NCBI GenBank assembly: GCA_038227995.1
Contig: JBBRPP010000023.1
Coordinates: 18,651-82,650, forward strand
From: WLMZ01 sp038227995
GTDB taxonomy: Bacteria; Actinomycetota; Acidimicrobiia; Acidimicrobiales; Ilumatobacteraceae
DNA length: 64,000 nt
Direction of reading: 5' to 3'
Shown here: positions 44,330-52,668 of the stretch, piece after piece
Numbering within the stretch: the stretch's first letter is position 1
How the letters are laid out: each line of letters begins with the position of its first letter
Program-made: the position numbers and the translations under genes
The notes under the pieces: generated by a model
The model's database searches: none
Seen by the model: only the letters and a program-made list of their open reading frames with translations
What the model was told of the DNA's origin: nothing

Positions 44330-44369
44330 TCCTCGGTATCCACATCTTCCCCCTTTTTACAGCCAGAAC

Positions 44370-44384
44370 TGACGACGCTGTTAG
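44370..44384 (-). promoter_or_regulatory. CTAAC-N6-GTCA operator, copy 8 (beside the regulator gene)
   Basis: On the reverse strand this reads CTAACAGCGTCGTCA. It lies 41 bp upstream of the DUF35 start and 59 bp upstream of the double-TetR start. A site here is what autoregulation by that protein would require. Confidence 0.77.
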
Positions 44385-44442
44385 ATTAGCTCGGTAGTTC
44401 GATTCCGCAACTACCAGCAGGGGCGTCGATATTGTGCTCTGA

Positions 44443-45735
44443 ATGAACGGCGCAGAGATCACGAGGAGACCGCCGTTCGGTCAGCATCCCGGCGTTGGTG
44501 AGCGTGGCAGCGACACGCAACGACGGATTCTGGCCGCCGCGCTCGTTGTGTTCGGTGAGGTCGGTTTCAACAACGCCCGGGTCGAGATGATCACCAGTGC
44601 GGCCGACTGCTCACGGCCATCCTTCTACCAATATTTCTCGAGCAAGGATGACCTCTTCTCGCACCTCGCCGAACGACTCGGCGTCGAGATGATCCGTCTC
44701 ATTGATCAGCTGGAGCCCGTCGCAGCCGACGCAGTGGGCGTCGCCGTGCTCGCTGATTGGATCGACGACTTTCTTACCCTCTGCATACAGTACGCACCGG
44801 TGTTCTCCGCGTTCCACACTGCGAGTCGACACCAGGAGCAGCTCGCTCAGGGGTCGCGCTCCATGGGCGATCGTCTCGATGCGGCGCTGCTGAACGAGCT
44901 CCTCCGGGCACGCGATGCCCAACTCGATTCCCGGGTCGCCGGAGCGATCGTCAGCGGTGTGGTCGGCATACTCAGCCGATGCGGCACGATGTCCGATCGC
45001 CTCCTCGGACCACGTTCCCGACGGCGATTGGTGCACGGGCTGTCGCTGATCATCCACCGTGTGTTCTACGGTCCGCTGCCGGGCATCAACATCCTCGAAC
45101 CCGTTCGGGTCCGACTGCCGAAACCAACCGTGAGCGTCGCATCGATCGACAGACCGGTGCCCGACCCAGGCACACGTGGCGCCCACACTCGGCAACGGTT
45201 GCTCGAGGCAGGCGCGAAGGTGCTCCCCGAACGCGGGTACTACGACTCGCGAGTGGATGACATCGTGCAGAGTGCAAACCTGTCCCACGGTAGCTTCTAC
45301 CGCCACTTCGAGAGCAAGGACGATCTGTTCCGCGCGCTTGCCGGAGAAGCGAGCACTCACATGATCGACCAACTCGATGGCTTGCCCATCGGCGGAACGT
45401 CCGAGTCCGTGCGCGCGTGGTTGAAGTCATGGATGGAGACCTATCGCGACAACGGTGGCGTGATCAGCGCCTGGCAGGAGATCCAGACCGCCGATCACGA
45501 AATGCAGCAGATGTCGGACCAGGTTGCCAGCGCTGTCCTCCACCGTTTGGTCGCGATGCTGCGCCAGCGGACGTTCGGCGATCCAATGGTCGACGGACTG
45601 GCACTTCTCGCCTTGCTCGAGCGAATGCCATACAGCGTGTACACGATCGAGCACCTGGCCGAGACCGATGCGATCGAGGCGATGCTGATGGTCATCGAGC
45701 GCGGCTTCTTGGGCAAGGTGACCAGTCAGCGATAG
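44443..45735 (+). CDS. Double TetR-family regulator (Mce3R-like architecture)
   Basis: This 430-residue protein has two complete TetR units in tandem. The first DNA-binding domain is around residues 24-72 (recognition part CSRPSFYQYFSSKDDLF); the second is around 246-300 (LSHGSFYRHFESKDDLF). Each is followed by a helical ligand/dimer domain. Ordinary TetR proteins are ~200 residues and homodimeric; a fused chain with two different reading heads is known from Mce3R of mycobacteria, a repressor of lipid-catabolic genes. It is the only regulator gene beside a CTAAC-N6-GTCA site. It probably represses its own gene and the whole catabolic region until a CoA-ester or acid ligand binds. Confidence 0.88.
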   Translation: MNGAEITRRPPFGQHPGVGERGSDTQRRILAAALVVFGEVGFNNARVEMITSAADCSRPSFYQYFSSKDDLFSHLAERLGVEMIRLIDQLEPVAADAVGVAVLADWIDDFLTLCIQYAPVFSAFHTASRHQEQLAQGSRSMGDRLDAALLNELLRARDAQLDSRVAGAIVSGVVGILSRCGTMSDRLLGPRSRRRLVHGLSLIIHRVFYGPLPGINILEPVRVRLPKPTVSVASIDRPVPDPGTRGAHTRQRLLEAGAKVLPERGYYDSRVDDIVQSANLSHGSFYRHFESKDDLFRALAGEASTHMIDQLDGLPIGGTSESVRAWLKSWMETYRDNGGVISAWQEIQTADHEMQQMSDQVASAVLHRLVAMLRQRTFGDPMVDGLALLALLERMPYSVYTIEHLAETDAIEAMLMVIERGFLGKVTSQR

Positions 45736-45780
45736 GTGGCGTTGACCCGTGCCGATCGGTGGGGCGCCGAGGAATCGACG

Positions 45781-46518
45781 TCAGTCCGCAGGCGGGTTGT
45801 CGGCTTCCGCTTCGGTCTCGAACAGGCTTCTCGCGATTCGATCGCTTGCTTGATCGGCGGGACCGGTCCAGGTGATTCGCCCGCGGTCGAGCACCACTGC
45901 ACGATCGCAGAGTGCGATGGCGTGTCCGACGTGTTGCTCCACGATGAGCAGTGCGCAACCGCTCTGCTTCAGACGGTCGAGGTTTCGGTAGACCTCGTCG
46001 ACGATGATCGGTGCAAGACCGAGGGAGAGTTCGTCGGCGACGAGAAGCCGGGGCTCCTCGATGATGACCCGGGCCATTGCAAGCATCCGTTGTTGGCCAC
46101 CCGACAACGTGCCAGCGACCTGTCGGCGACGCTCACCGAGCGCCGGGAAGAGTCCGAACGCGCGCTCGATCGCGTTGCCGACGCCAGCCCGACCTTTCGA
46201 GCGCCGGAACGACAGCCGAAGATTCTCCTCGACTGACAACGTCGCGAACACCGAACGCCCCTCAGGAGCATGTGCGACGCCGGCCCGCGCGAAGCGGTAC
46301 GCGGCCGCTCCTGTCAGATCGGTGCCGTCGAAAACGACCGCTCCGCTGCTCGGTGCGAGCAGTCCGGTGGCAACGCGTGCAATGGTGGTCTTGCCGACCC
46401 CGTTCGCGCCGAGGAGTGCAACTGCTTCGCCGGGTCGGATGGCGACGGACACGTCGAAGAGTGCTCGAAATGGACCATACGCAGCGGAAACGTTCGTGAG
46501 TTCGAGCAACTCGGTCAT
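45781..46518 (-). CDS. livF: Branched-chain amino acid-type ABC transporter ATPase (LivF-like)
   Basis: This 245-residue ATPase has Walker A GANGVGKT at 37-44, the signature LSGGQQRMLAMARV near 140, and Walker B followed by the D-loop in RLLVADELSLGLAP. The short form without a C-terminal extension matches LivF. It is the last gene of a four-gene leftward operon; its ATG overlaps the LivG-like stop by one base (TGATG). The importer's cargo is probably the lipid-like acid degraded by the neighbouring enzymes rather than an amino acid, inferred from position and the shared operator. Confidence 0.87.
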   Translation of the reverse strand: MTELLELTNVSAAYGPFRALFDVSVAIRPGEAVALLGANGVGKTTIARVATGLLAPSSGAVVFDGTDLTGAAAYRFARAGVAHAPEGRSVFATLSVEENLRLSFRRSKGRAGVGNAIERAFGLFPALGERRRQVAGTLSGGQQRMLAMARVIIEEPRLLVADELSLGLAPIIVDEVYRNLDRLKQSGCALLIVEQHVGHAIALCDRAVVLDRGRITWTGPADQASDRIARSLFETEAEADNPPAD

Positions 46519-47285
46519 CAGCCGGCGTCTTCGAGGCCGAGGTACGCAGCACGAACATGGGGATCGCGCAAGACGTCGCGTGTCGGTCCCGAAGCAATCA
46601 TCTGGCCGAAGTCGAGCACGTATGAACGATGGGTGAAACTCGACACGAATTCGACGTCGTGTTCCACGAGCAGGATCGCAAACTGCTTGTGCTCTTGCAC
46701 TGCCCTGAGCGTGCTGGCCAGATCACCCGTTTCGTTTCGATCGAGACCCGATGTCGGCTCGTCGAGAAGCAGCAGCTTCGGATCGGTCATCAGCGCTCGA
46801 CCGACTTCGACGAGACGTCCCTGCCCCAGGCTCAGGTGTTCGATCGGCTCCTCTGCAACGTCTCGCAGCCCGAGCAGCTCGAGCACCTCGTCGCATCTGG
46901 CGATCTCGTCAGGTCGCGGGCGACCGCGGCCGATGAGGTCCTTGAGCAGTCCACCGTCTCGTCGGCGGGTGCGCTCTGCGATCAGCAGGTGCTCTCGCAC
47001 CGTCGACTCGGCGAACAACTCGATCCGCTGGAACGTGCGCCCGATCCCGCGCCGGGCCCGCTCGTGCACCCGCATCTCGGTCACGTCGTGGCCGTCGAGG
47101 AGGACGACCCCAGAATTCATGCGGAGCACGCCGAGCACGCAGTTGAAGAAGGTGGTCTTGCCGGCACCGTTGGGACCGATCAGCCCGACCGACTCCCCGG
47201 CATCGACGCTAATGCTGAGTTCGTGGAGGGCCACGATGCCGGAGAACTTCTTGCACACTCCCTTCGCATCCAAGACGTTTGTCAT
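46518..47285 (-). CDS. livG: Branched-chain amino acid-type ABC transporter ATPase (LivG-like)
   Basis: This 255-residue ATPase has Walker A GPNGAGKT at 37-44, LSLGQGRLVEVGRAL as signature and KLLLLDEPTSGLD as Walker B. The signature differs from LSGGQ, as is usual for LivG proteins. The C-terminal tail VRAAYLGLEDAG is the standard LivG ending. Start and stop overlap the flanking transporter genes, so stoichiometric production with the permease and second ATPase is expected. Confidence 0.87.
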   Translation of the reverse strand: MTNVLDAKGVCKKFSGIVALHELSISVDAGESVGLIGPNGAGKTTFFNCVLGVLRMNSGVVLLDGHDVTEMRVHERARRGIGRTFQRIELFAESTVREHLLIAERTRRRDGGLLKDLIGRGRPRPDEIARCDEVLELLGLRDVAEEPIEHLSLGQGRLVEVGRALMTDPKLLLLDEPTSGLDRNETGDLASTLRAVQEHKQFAILLVEHDVEFVSSFTHRSYVLDFGQMIASGPTRDVLRDPHVRAAYLGLEDAG

Positions 47286-49438
47286 CTCGGCGCGACCTCC
47301 TCCACCGGAACGACGGTCGTGCCGGTCCCAACGGACGATCCAGTCGTGGTCGGCAGCGCCGATTGACCAGGTCTGTCATCGATCGCAGCGGCCGAACCGC
47401 CACGTCGCTTGAGGAGGGCATCGACACGTCGCCCGAATTGTCTCTTGGAGTGTTGGACGAGGCCCTCCGGATGCCGAGCGAACTGGATCGTTCCGAGCCC
47501 GAACAGCACGAACCGCCACTTCGCGTTGATTGGAAAGATCCCTGGGATGCGCTTGGAGCTGCGCAGGATCCAGCCAAGGAAGGTCCCTCGCAGGATCAAC
47601 GTGTCGAACAGCGAAAAGGCAGCTCCAGCCTGAGCAGCTCCTTCCACGGATCGTGCACCGAGTGACACAACCAGGACGAGCCAGAACAACGCGGCGAACG
47701 GCGAGAAGTTGCTGCCGTAGTTCACGTTTCGCTGATGGATGCTCAGCAGCGCACCGCCCAACCCGGCGATGAACGCCGAGACGGCAAAGGCGGTGACCCG
47801 CGCTCGCGCTGGAGATATTCCGATCGACTCCGCCGCCACTTCGCTGCCGCGGATCGCGCTCAACGTGCGCCCCACGGTGCCCGTTCTGATCTGGAACACG
47901 GCAAACGCAACGACGACGAAGACGATCACGGTTAGCACCAGAAAACTTCGGTCATCGGCAAAGTTCCACGGCCCGATCACCGGTCGCGGCACACGGGTGC
48001 CTTGGAGCAGCGACGTCCCGCCGCCGCCGATCCACGAGATCTTGACCAGCACCGAGTCGAACAGGTACGCAAACGCGAGCGTCGCCACAGCCGTCCAGAT
48101 ACCGCCGAGGCGAAGCACCGGAAGCGACAACAATGCACCGACGGCTGCCGCAATCGACGCGCCGATCACCGCTGCGACGAGAACGGACAGGCCGTGACGA
48201 TCCGCCAGTTGAAAGACGGTGAACCCGCCGATCGCTGCGAAGGTTCCCTGGCACAGCGAGATCTGACCGGCGAGACCGGTAATCACGGTGATCGACAGGT
48301 AGATGGTGGACATCACCACTGCCTGGGTGATCAGGAAGATCCACGACGAATCCGCAGTCATGAAGACAAGGACACCAACTCCGACGATCGCGAGGAAGGC
48401 GACCGCACGAGTCACCCCTCTGATCGATGCGCTCGAGGTTGGGGCCGCCAACGACGAAGGGGGCGGGTCGACGCCCGACAACGGGTCGCTCACTTCTCGT
48501 TCGCGGCGGATCGCAGGCCAGAAAACCAGGACTGCGAACAGGACGACGAACGGAACCGAAGGAGTCAGGCTCTCCTGAAAGGGTCGTAACCACACATGGG
48601 TTCGGCTCCAGCGCGGCAAAAACGTGCCCAACAGGGCGATCGTCCAACCGAGGCCAATCCCGCCGAGCAGTGCGCGTGGCAGGCTCACGAGCTTGCCCAG
48701 CACCGCTGCAGCAATCGCCACGACAACCAGATTGAAGAAGTCCGGTGCGGCAAGAGTGTTGAATCGCGGTGCGATGAGAACGCCCGCCATACCTGCGAAC
48801 GCACTCGACAGCGCCCAACTCATCGCCGAGACCCGATCGGCTCGGATTCCGTTGAGTTCCGTCATCCGCGGACTCTCCACGACGGCGCGCATCTGCAACC
48901 CGAGCGACGAGAACCTGAAAAGCGCAGCGAGGCCTAACATCACAGTGACCGCGGCCGCCATCGTCATCAACTCATTGCGGCTGAACGGATAGACGCCAAA
49001 CGGGTCGTAGTAGACCCCGGCACCATTGGGAACGATGCCCTCCGGCGTCTTTCCGGCCACTCCCCGGAAGCCCACGGCGAGCTCGAAGATGCTGGGAAGC
49101 GCGATCGACAGCCCCAGGGTGACCACGATTTTGGCGACCGATGATGCTGTGCGGAGATACCTGAAGACCAGTCGCTCGACGATCAACCCGATCGCCGGCG
49201 CGAGAACGAAAACGGACAACAGCAAGGCTGGCAGGATCGGCCACTTCCACTCGGTGTGCGCCTTGTAGTACATCGCTGCCGAGATGTACGCCTGCGCCCC
49301 GAACGCAAGGTTGAAGACGCCCGACGTCTTGTACGTCAGTACGAATCCGAGTGCGATCAGCGCATAGACCGTGCCGGGCGGAGTGCCCTGCAGTAGCGCA
49401 CGAAGCAGATCTGAACCGAGTCCGGCGGCCAATGTCAT
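47282..49438 (-). CDS. Fused LivH-LivM permease of an ABC importer
   Basis: This membrane protein of about 718 residues joins both permease subunits in one chain. The N-terminal half (about 1-300) is LivH-like, beginning with GTVYALIALGFVLTYKTSGV and the SGVFNLAFGAQ segment. The C-terminal half (about 350-650) is LivM-like, with YLSITVITGLAGQISLCQGTFAAIG. A proline/serine-rich linker lies between them, and an extra cytoplasmic tail of ~90 residues follows. GAGGAG precedes the ATG at 49438; the frame runs on to 49540, but that part overlaps the binding-protein gene. Separate genes are the rule, so the fusion is notable. Confidence 0.87.
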   Translation of the reverse strand: MTLAAGLGSDLLRALLQGTPPGTVYALIALGFVLTYKTSGVFNLAFGAQAYISAAMYYKAHTEWKWPILPALLLSVFVLAPAIGLIVERLVFRYLRTASSVAKIVVTLGLSIALPSIFELAVGFRGVAGKTPEGIVPNGAGVYYDPFGVYPFSRNELMTMAAAVTVMLGLAALFRFSSLGLQMRAVVESPRMTELNGIRADRVSAMSWALSSAFAGMAGVLIAPRFNTLAAPDFFNLVVVAIAAAVLGKLVSLPRALLGGIGLGWTIALLGTFLPRWSRTHVWLRPFQESLTPSVPFVVLFAVLVFWPAIRREREVSDPLSGVDPPPSSLAAPTSSASIRGVTRAVAFLAIVGVGVLVFMTADSSWIFLITQAVVMSTIYLSITVITGLAGQISLCQGTFAAIGGFTVFQLADRHGLSVLVAAVIGASIAAAVGALLSLPVLRLGGIWTAVATLAFAYLFDSVLVKISWIGGGGTSLLQGTRVPRPVIGPWNFADDRSFLVLTVIVFVVVAFAVFQIRTGTVGRTLSAIRGSEVAAESIGISPARARVTAFAVSAFIAGLGGALLSIHQRNVNYGSNFSPFAALFWLVLVVSLGARSVEGAAQAGAAFSLFDTLILRGTFLGWILRSSKRIPGIFPINAKWRFVLFGLGTIQFARHPEGLVQHSKRQFGRRVDALLKRRGGSAAAIDDRPGQSALPTTTGSSVGTGTTVVPVEEVAPR

Positions 49439-49463
49439 TGCGTCTCCTCGGCCGACAGTCAGT

Positions 49464-50963
49464 TCAGCCGAAGGCGGCGAACTTCGGGTCGGACCATGCG
49501 GTGGAGGACCAACACATCCAAGGTGTCGCTGCGGGAGCAACGGTCACGAACTTACCCTCCTTGACACGAACCATGGTGGAGCATTCCCCCTGTTGATCGG
49601 CGGGCCGCGTATCGTTCGTGTACGGGGTATGAGCCGTCGTCCAATTGATCGGCTTCGTGAGTCCACCAGCGGTGTCGGCGGTGAACGCGTTGGTCGCATC
49701 GGTCACCTTGGCCCGGTCGAATTGAGGTCCGGCCGCGAGGAGACCCTCGAACGCCACAGAGGCGTTGATCCATCCGACCATCGACAACTCGGTCGGCGTC
49801 TTGCCATCCTTGCCCATCCACGTCATGAAGTCGCCGAGCGTGGACTTGCCCGACTCTGCCTCGAACGGGAGGAACCCCACACCAACGAAATCACCTTCGA
49901 AGATGCCCCCGGCGTTCGCGACGAACTGCTGGTCGTAGGTGTTTGGGTGGTACAGGGTGACATTGTCCATACCTTGTCGATGGAGCTCGTCGCCGAGAGT
50001 CTTCATTCCGTTCAGATCGATGCACGTCGCGATGAAATCGACCCCCGCATCTCGCATCGCGCTGACCTCGGGCCCGATGCCATTCGGAAGGCCGAACGTG
50101 ATGTTGTCGTTCGTGTAGGCCACATCAGCACCGATGTCGGAGGAATACTTCTTGACCGAGTCGGCCGTGGCCTTCACGCACAGCTTCGAATTCTCTGTGA
50201 TGCCGTAGCCGATCACGCCGACATGCTTGGCTCCGGCGACCTTGACTGCATAAGGAACCTGGTGTTGCGTGCAATCGACGCACAGGAGCGCAGTGCTCGG
50301 GAAGTTGTGTGGTCGGTTGGCCGAGTCGGCGGGCTGGATGCCCCACGTATAGGTCGGGATACCGGCGGAGTCGAGGTCACCCCACCCGTTCGAGAGCAGT
50401 GTTGCGTCGAAAACACCGAAGGACTTGTTGTTCGAGATGACGTCCAGCGACCGGACCTGATTGTTGGCCAGTTCGTCATCCAGTTCTTGATTGACCTTCA
50501 GCTGGCGTCCGAAGATGCCGCCCTCGGAGTTGCGAAAGTCGAAGTACGCCTTGATCCCGTCGAGGTAGCAGTCGAGGATGCACGTACCGAGCGGATTGCC
50601 ACTACGTGTCCCGATCGCGGCATAGTCGATCTCGGTGTCCGTTACGCCGGGTACCCCGGTGATCGGCAAATTCTTGTTGCGTTCGTTCGCGGAGGTTGTC
50701 GTCACAGCATCGCTGCTCGGAGAAGCAGTGCTGACGGAGCCGCCGTCGGTCGCTGGGCTCGTGTCAGCAGCGCTCGAGACGGTGGTTGTGGCTGCGCCCG
50801 AGGACGCAACAGGTGAGCCGGTCGTGGCTGTGATCTCAGTCGTTGCGGTGGTTCCCGCCGCGTTCGGGCTCGACGACGCAGAGTCGTTCGAGTTGCTGCA
50901 CGCCGCCGCTGTGAAACACAGCGTGAGCGCGATAGCGAGGACCTTGTTCAACCGAGCTTTCAC
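49464..50963 (-). CDS. ABC transporter substrate-binding lipoprotein (LivK-like)
   Basis: This extracytoplasmic binding protein has about 499 residues. The N-terminus is a lipoprotein signal with the cysteine at about 22 (CFTAAAC). A Ser/Thr/Ala-rich linker runs to about 95, then the two-lobed periplasmic-binding fold begins. A TTG at 50975 also opens the frame, but I prefer the GTG at 50963 because GGGGGA lies four bases upstream. It heads the importer operon, 26 bp before the fused permease, with operator copy 9 47 bp upstream. The ligand is unknown; the neighbourhood points to a lipid-like acid. Confidence 0.87.
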   Translation of the reverse strand: MKARLNKVLAIALTLCFTAAACSNSNDSASSSPNAAGTTATTEITATTGSPVASSGAATTTVSSAADTSPATDGGSVSTASPSSDAVTTTSANERNKNLPITGVPGVTDTEIDYAAIGTRSGNPLGTCILDCYLDGIKAYFDFRNSEGGIFGRQLKVNQELDDELANNQVRSLDVISNNKSFGVFDATLLSNGWGDLDSAGIPTYTWGIQPADSANRPHNFPSTALLCVDCTQHQVPYAVKVAGAKHVGVIGYGITENSKLCVKATADSVKKYSSDIGADVAYTNDNITFGLPNGIGPEVSAMRDAGVDFIATCIDLNGMKTLGDELHRQGMDNVTLYHPNTYDQQFVANAGGIFEGDFVGVGFLPFEAESGKSTLGDFMTWMGKDGKTPTELSMVGWINASVAFEGLLAAGPQFDRAKVTDATNAFTADTAGGLTKPINWTTAHTPYTNDTRPADQQGECSTMVRVKEGKFVTVAPAATPWMCWSSTAWSDPKFAAFG

Positions 50964-51009
50964 GGATTCCCCCAACGTGAGTCGTGGAGCGAAGCGCCCC
51001 AGACGATTG

Positions 51010-51024
51010 TGACACGGATGTTAG
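51010..51024 (-). promoter_or_regulatory. CTAAC-N6-GTCA operator, copy 9
   Basis: On the reverse strand this reads CTAACATCCGTGTCA, identical to the copy at 15100. It lies 47 bp upstream of the substrate-binding protein GTG at 50963 and would place the importer under the same control as the enzymes. Confidence 0.78.
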
Positions 51025-51276
51025 TACACATCGATGTCTTTGGCGTAGCGGACAACCAGTGGACGCCGACGGTGTTGTCAGCGCTCGCACCGCAGAGGTG
51101 TTCGACGAGCTCGAGTCTCGTGACGGAGCGGACGTTTGTGGCCGCGGGTAACAGCCGCTGCGCCAACGCCGATGAGGTGGTTGGCCTTGCCGGTGACTGC
51201 GGGTTTAACGAGGCACCGGTTCTCAGTCTGCTAGATCCGATGCGTTTGCGTAGCACATGGCTGGATCCCAACGGTT

Positions 51277-51302
51277 AGAGCCGGCCCTTGCGAACCGGCT
51301 CT
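51277..51302. terminator. Hairpin downstream of the tRNA fragment
   Basis: AGAGCCGG and CCGGCTCT pair around a 10-base loop. On the reverse strand it lies 14 bp after the tRNA 3' end, the position of the original tRNA terminator. There is no T-tract. Confidence 0.5.
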
Positions 51303-51315
51303 GACCTGGTGTTAT

Positions 51316-51350
51316 TGGTCGGGCTGACAGGATTTGAACCTGCGACCCCG
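51316..51350 (-). repeat. 3' fragment of a tRNA-Pro-type gene; left attachment site (attL)
   Basis: Read on the reverse strand, this segment holds a variable-loop end, a T-arm (GCAGG, loop TTCAAAT, CCTGT), the acceptor strand CAGCCCG, discriminator A and an encoded CCA. The sequence before it does not form an anticodon arm or the matching 5' acceptor strand CGGGCTG, so the gene is incomplete. The arm sequences resemble actinobacterial proline tRNAs. A tRNA 3' fragment beside an integrase is the signature of an attachment site; the intact tRNA should lie at the far end of the element, beyond 64 kb. Confidence 0.68.
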
Positions 51351-51483
51351 ATTTTGGCCCTGTCCAGGTCACCGCCTATTCGACCAGCTCAAGGCACGTT
51401 TTCGACTGACCGAACGTGACCAGCGGGAGCCGGAAATGACCATTTTTGACCGCTTTTTCGTGTCATGTTGTGTCAGAACCGTG

Positions 51484-52668
51484 TCACGCCAGCTGTGTCC
51501 GCCGAGCGATCTCGACCACCTTCGGGGCGCTCTTCGCCGCCTGTGCGACTGCGGCGCCGTGGAGCGTGTCGAGCTTCGATGTGAGGGCTTCCTGGGCGCC
51601 CTCGAACAGGTGCCCGTACACACTCAGCACGAGCGTTGCGTTCGTCTGGCCGAGCCGATGCGCGACCTCGAGCGGCGAAGCTCCCATCGCGATCAGCAGC
51701 GACGCATGCGTGTGCCGGAGGTCGTACGTCCGGAAGTCGGTCGGCAAGCCGGCCGCCACCAGCGCCGGCAGGATCACGTGCTTGCGGAACTTGTCACGGT
51801 TGAGCGGCTTCGAACTCCTGATCGACTCGAACAACCAATCGCCCGCAGCGGCCGGCTGGCCGGTCCGCTCGCGACGCTCGGCGAGCATCAGCGCAATGTC
51901 CTCCGTCAGCCAGGCTGGGATCGGAATATTGCGGTCGCCGGCCGACGTCTTCGGCGGGCCCTCGACGAGCTCGTAGGCGTGACCTTCGTAGCCGGCGACC
52001 GGAGTCAGTGTCGTGTCGACCTCGACGACGTTGCGAGCGAAGTCGATCGCGCCGACCTTGAGCCCACACAGCTCCGAGGGACGCACACCGGTGAAGATCA
52101 ACAGCCAGGCGGCCGGCTTGTACGGGTCGCGCACGTTGGCCACGAACTCGATCAGCTGGTCCATGGTGAACACGTCGCCCTGGCGGATCTTGCGTGCCGG
52201 CATCTTCAACGAGTGGCCCTTCGCCGGATTGTCGTTGCGTGCCCGGCCCAGCATCGCGGCCTTCATGATCTGCGACAGGATCGAGACCATCTCGCGCACC
52301 TGCTTCGGGCCGTGGCCCTCCTCGAGCCGATCAGCGATGAAGTCCTCGACGCTCATGAAGTCGAGCGCTGCGACCTGCCAGTCGCCGAACGCCGGCAGCA
52401 CGTACGTGTCGAGCAGATAGCGGTACGTCTTGCGCGTCGTCGGCCGCAGCTTCACCGTCGTGCGCCACCAGCGGTCAGCCCACGAGCTGACCAACGCTCG
52501 CCCGCGCTGTGGGTCGATGAAGTCGCCCTTGCTCTTCGATGTGCCCATCTGCTCGAGGAACCGTTCGGCGTCGAATTTGCGCGGGAAGTTCTGCGACCGG
52601 CTGCGACCCGCCGGATCTCGGTACCGTGCGCGCCAGGTGCCGTTCGGTTGTTTCTCGACTGAGCTCAT
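51484..52668 (-). CDS. Tyrosine-family site-specific integrase
   Basis: This integrase has 394 residues: an N-terminal arm-binding domain (RARYRDPAGRSRSQNFPRKF), a core-binding helical domain (about 60-160), and a catalytic domain with R196 (GVRPSEL), K240 (PPKTSAGDR), R318 (YDLRHTH), H337 (HRLGQ) and Y351 (VYGHL). At the HxxR box the first position is Tyr, a tolerated variant. The ATG at 52668 has AGGA upstream; the long frame beyond it is spurious. It overlaps the gene upstream by four bases and lies 134 bp from the tRNA fragment, its presumed target. Confidence 0.93.
   Translation of the reverse strand: MSSVEKQPNGTWRARYRDPAGRSRSQNFPRKFDAERFLEQMGTSKSKGDFIDPQRGRALVSSWADRWWRTTVKLRPTTRKTYRYLLDTYVLPAFGDWQVAALDFMSVEDFIADRLEEGHGPKQVREMVSILSQIMKAAMLGRARNDNPAKGHSLKMPARKIRQGDVFTMDQLIEFVANVRDPYKPAAWLLIFTGVRPSELCGLKVGAIDFARNVVEVDTTLTPVAGYEGHAYELVEGPPKTSAGDRNIPIPAWLTEDIALMLAERRERTGQPAAAGDWLFESIRSSKPLNRDKFRKHVILPALVAAGLPTDFRTYDLRHTHASLLIAMGASPLEVAHRLGQTNATLVLSVYGHLFEGAQEALTSKLDTLHGAAVAQAAKSAPKVVEIARRTQLA

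Larger units (their letters stand above)
50964..51483. other. Intergenic region between importer operon and integrated element
   Basis: About 520 bp without a supported gene. It contains operator copy 9, the promoter region of the importer operon, a hairpin at 51277-51302 and the tRNA fragment at 51316-51350. Small open frames on both strands between 51009 and 51278 lack ribosome sites and recognisable sequence. The last ~130 bp before the integrase stop show nothing else. Confidence 0.6.

Noticed and set aside
51009..51278. Small open frames on both strands between the importer and the tRNA fragment
   Set aside because: No ribosome sites, no recognisable sequence, and they overlap the operator and hairpin.
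51316..51400. Complete tRNA gene
   Set aside because: No anticodon stem, D-arm or matching 5' acceptor strand can be formed; only the 3' part is present.
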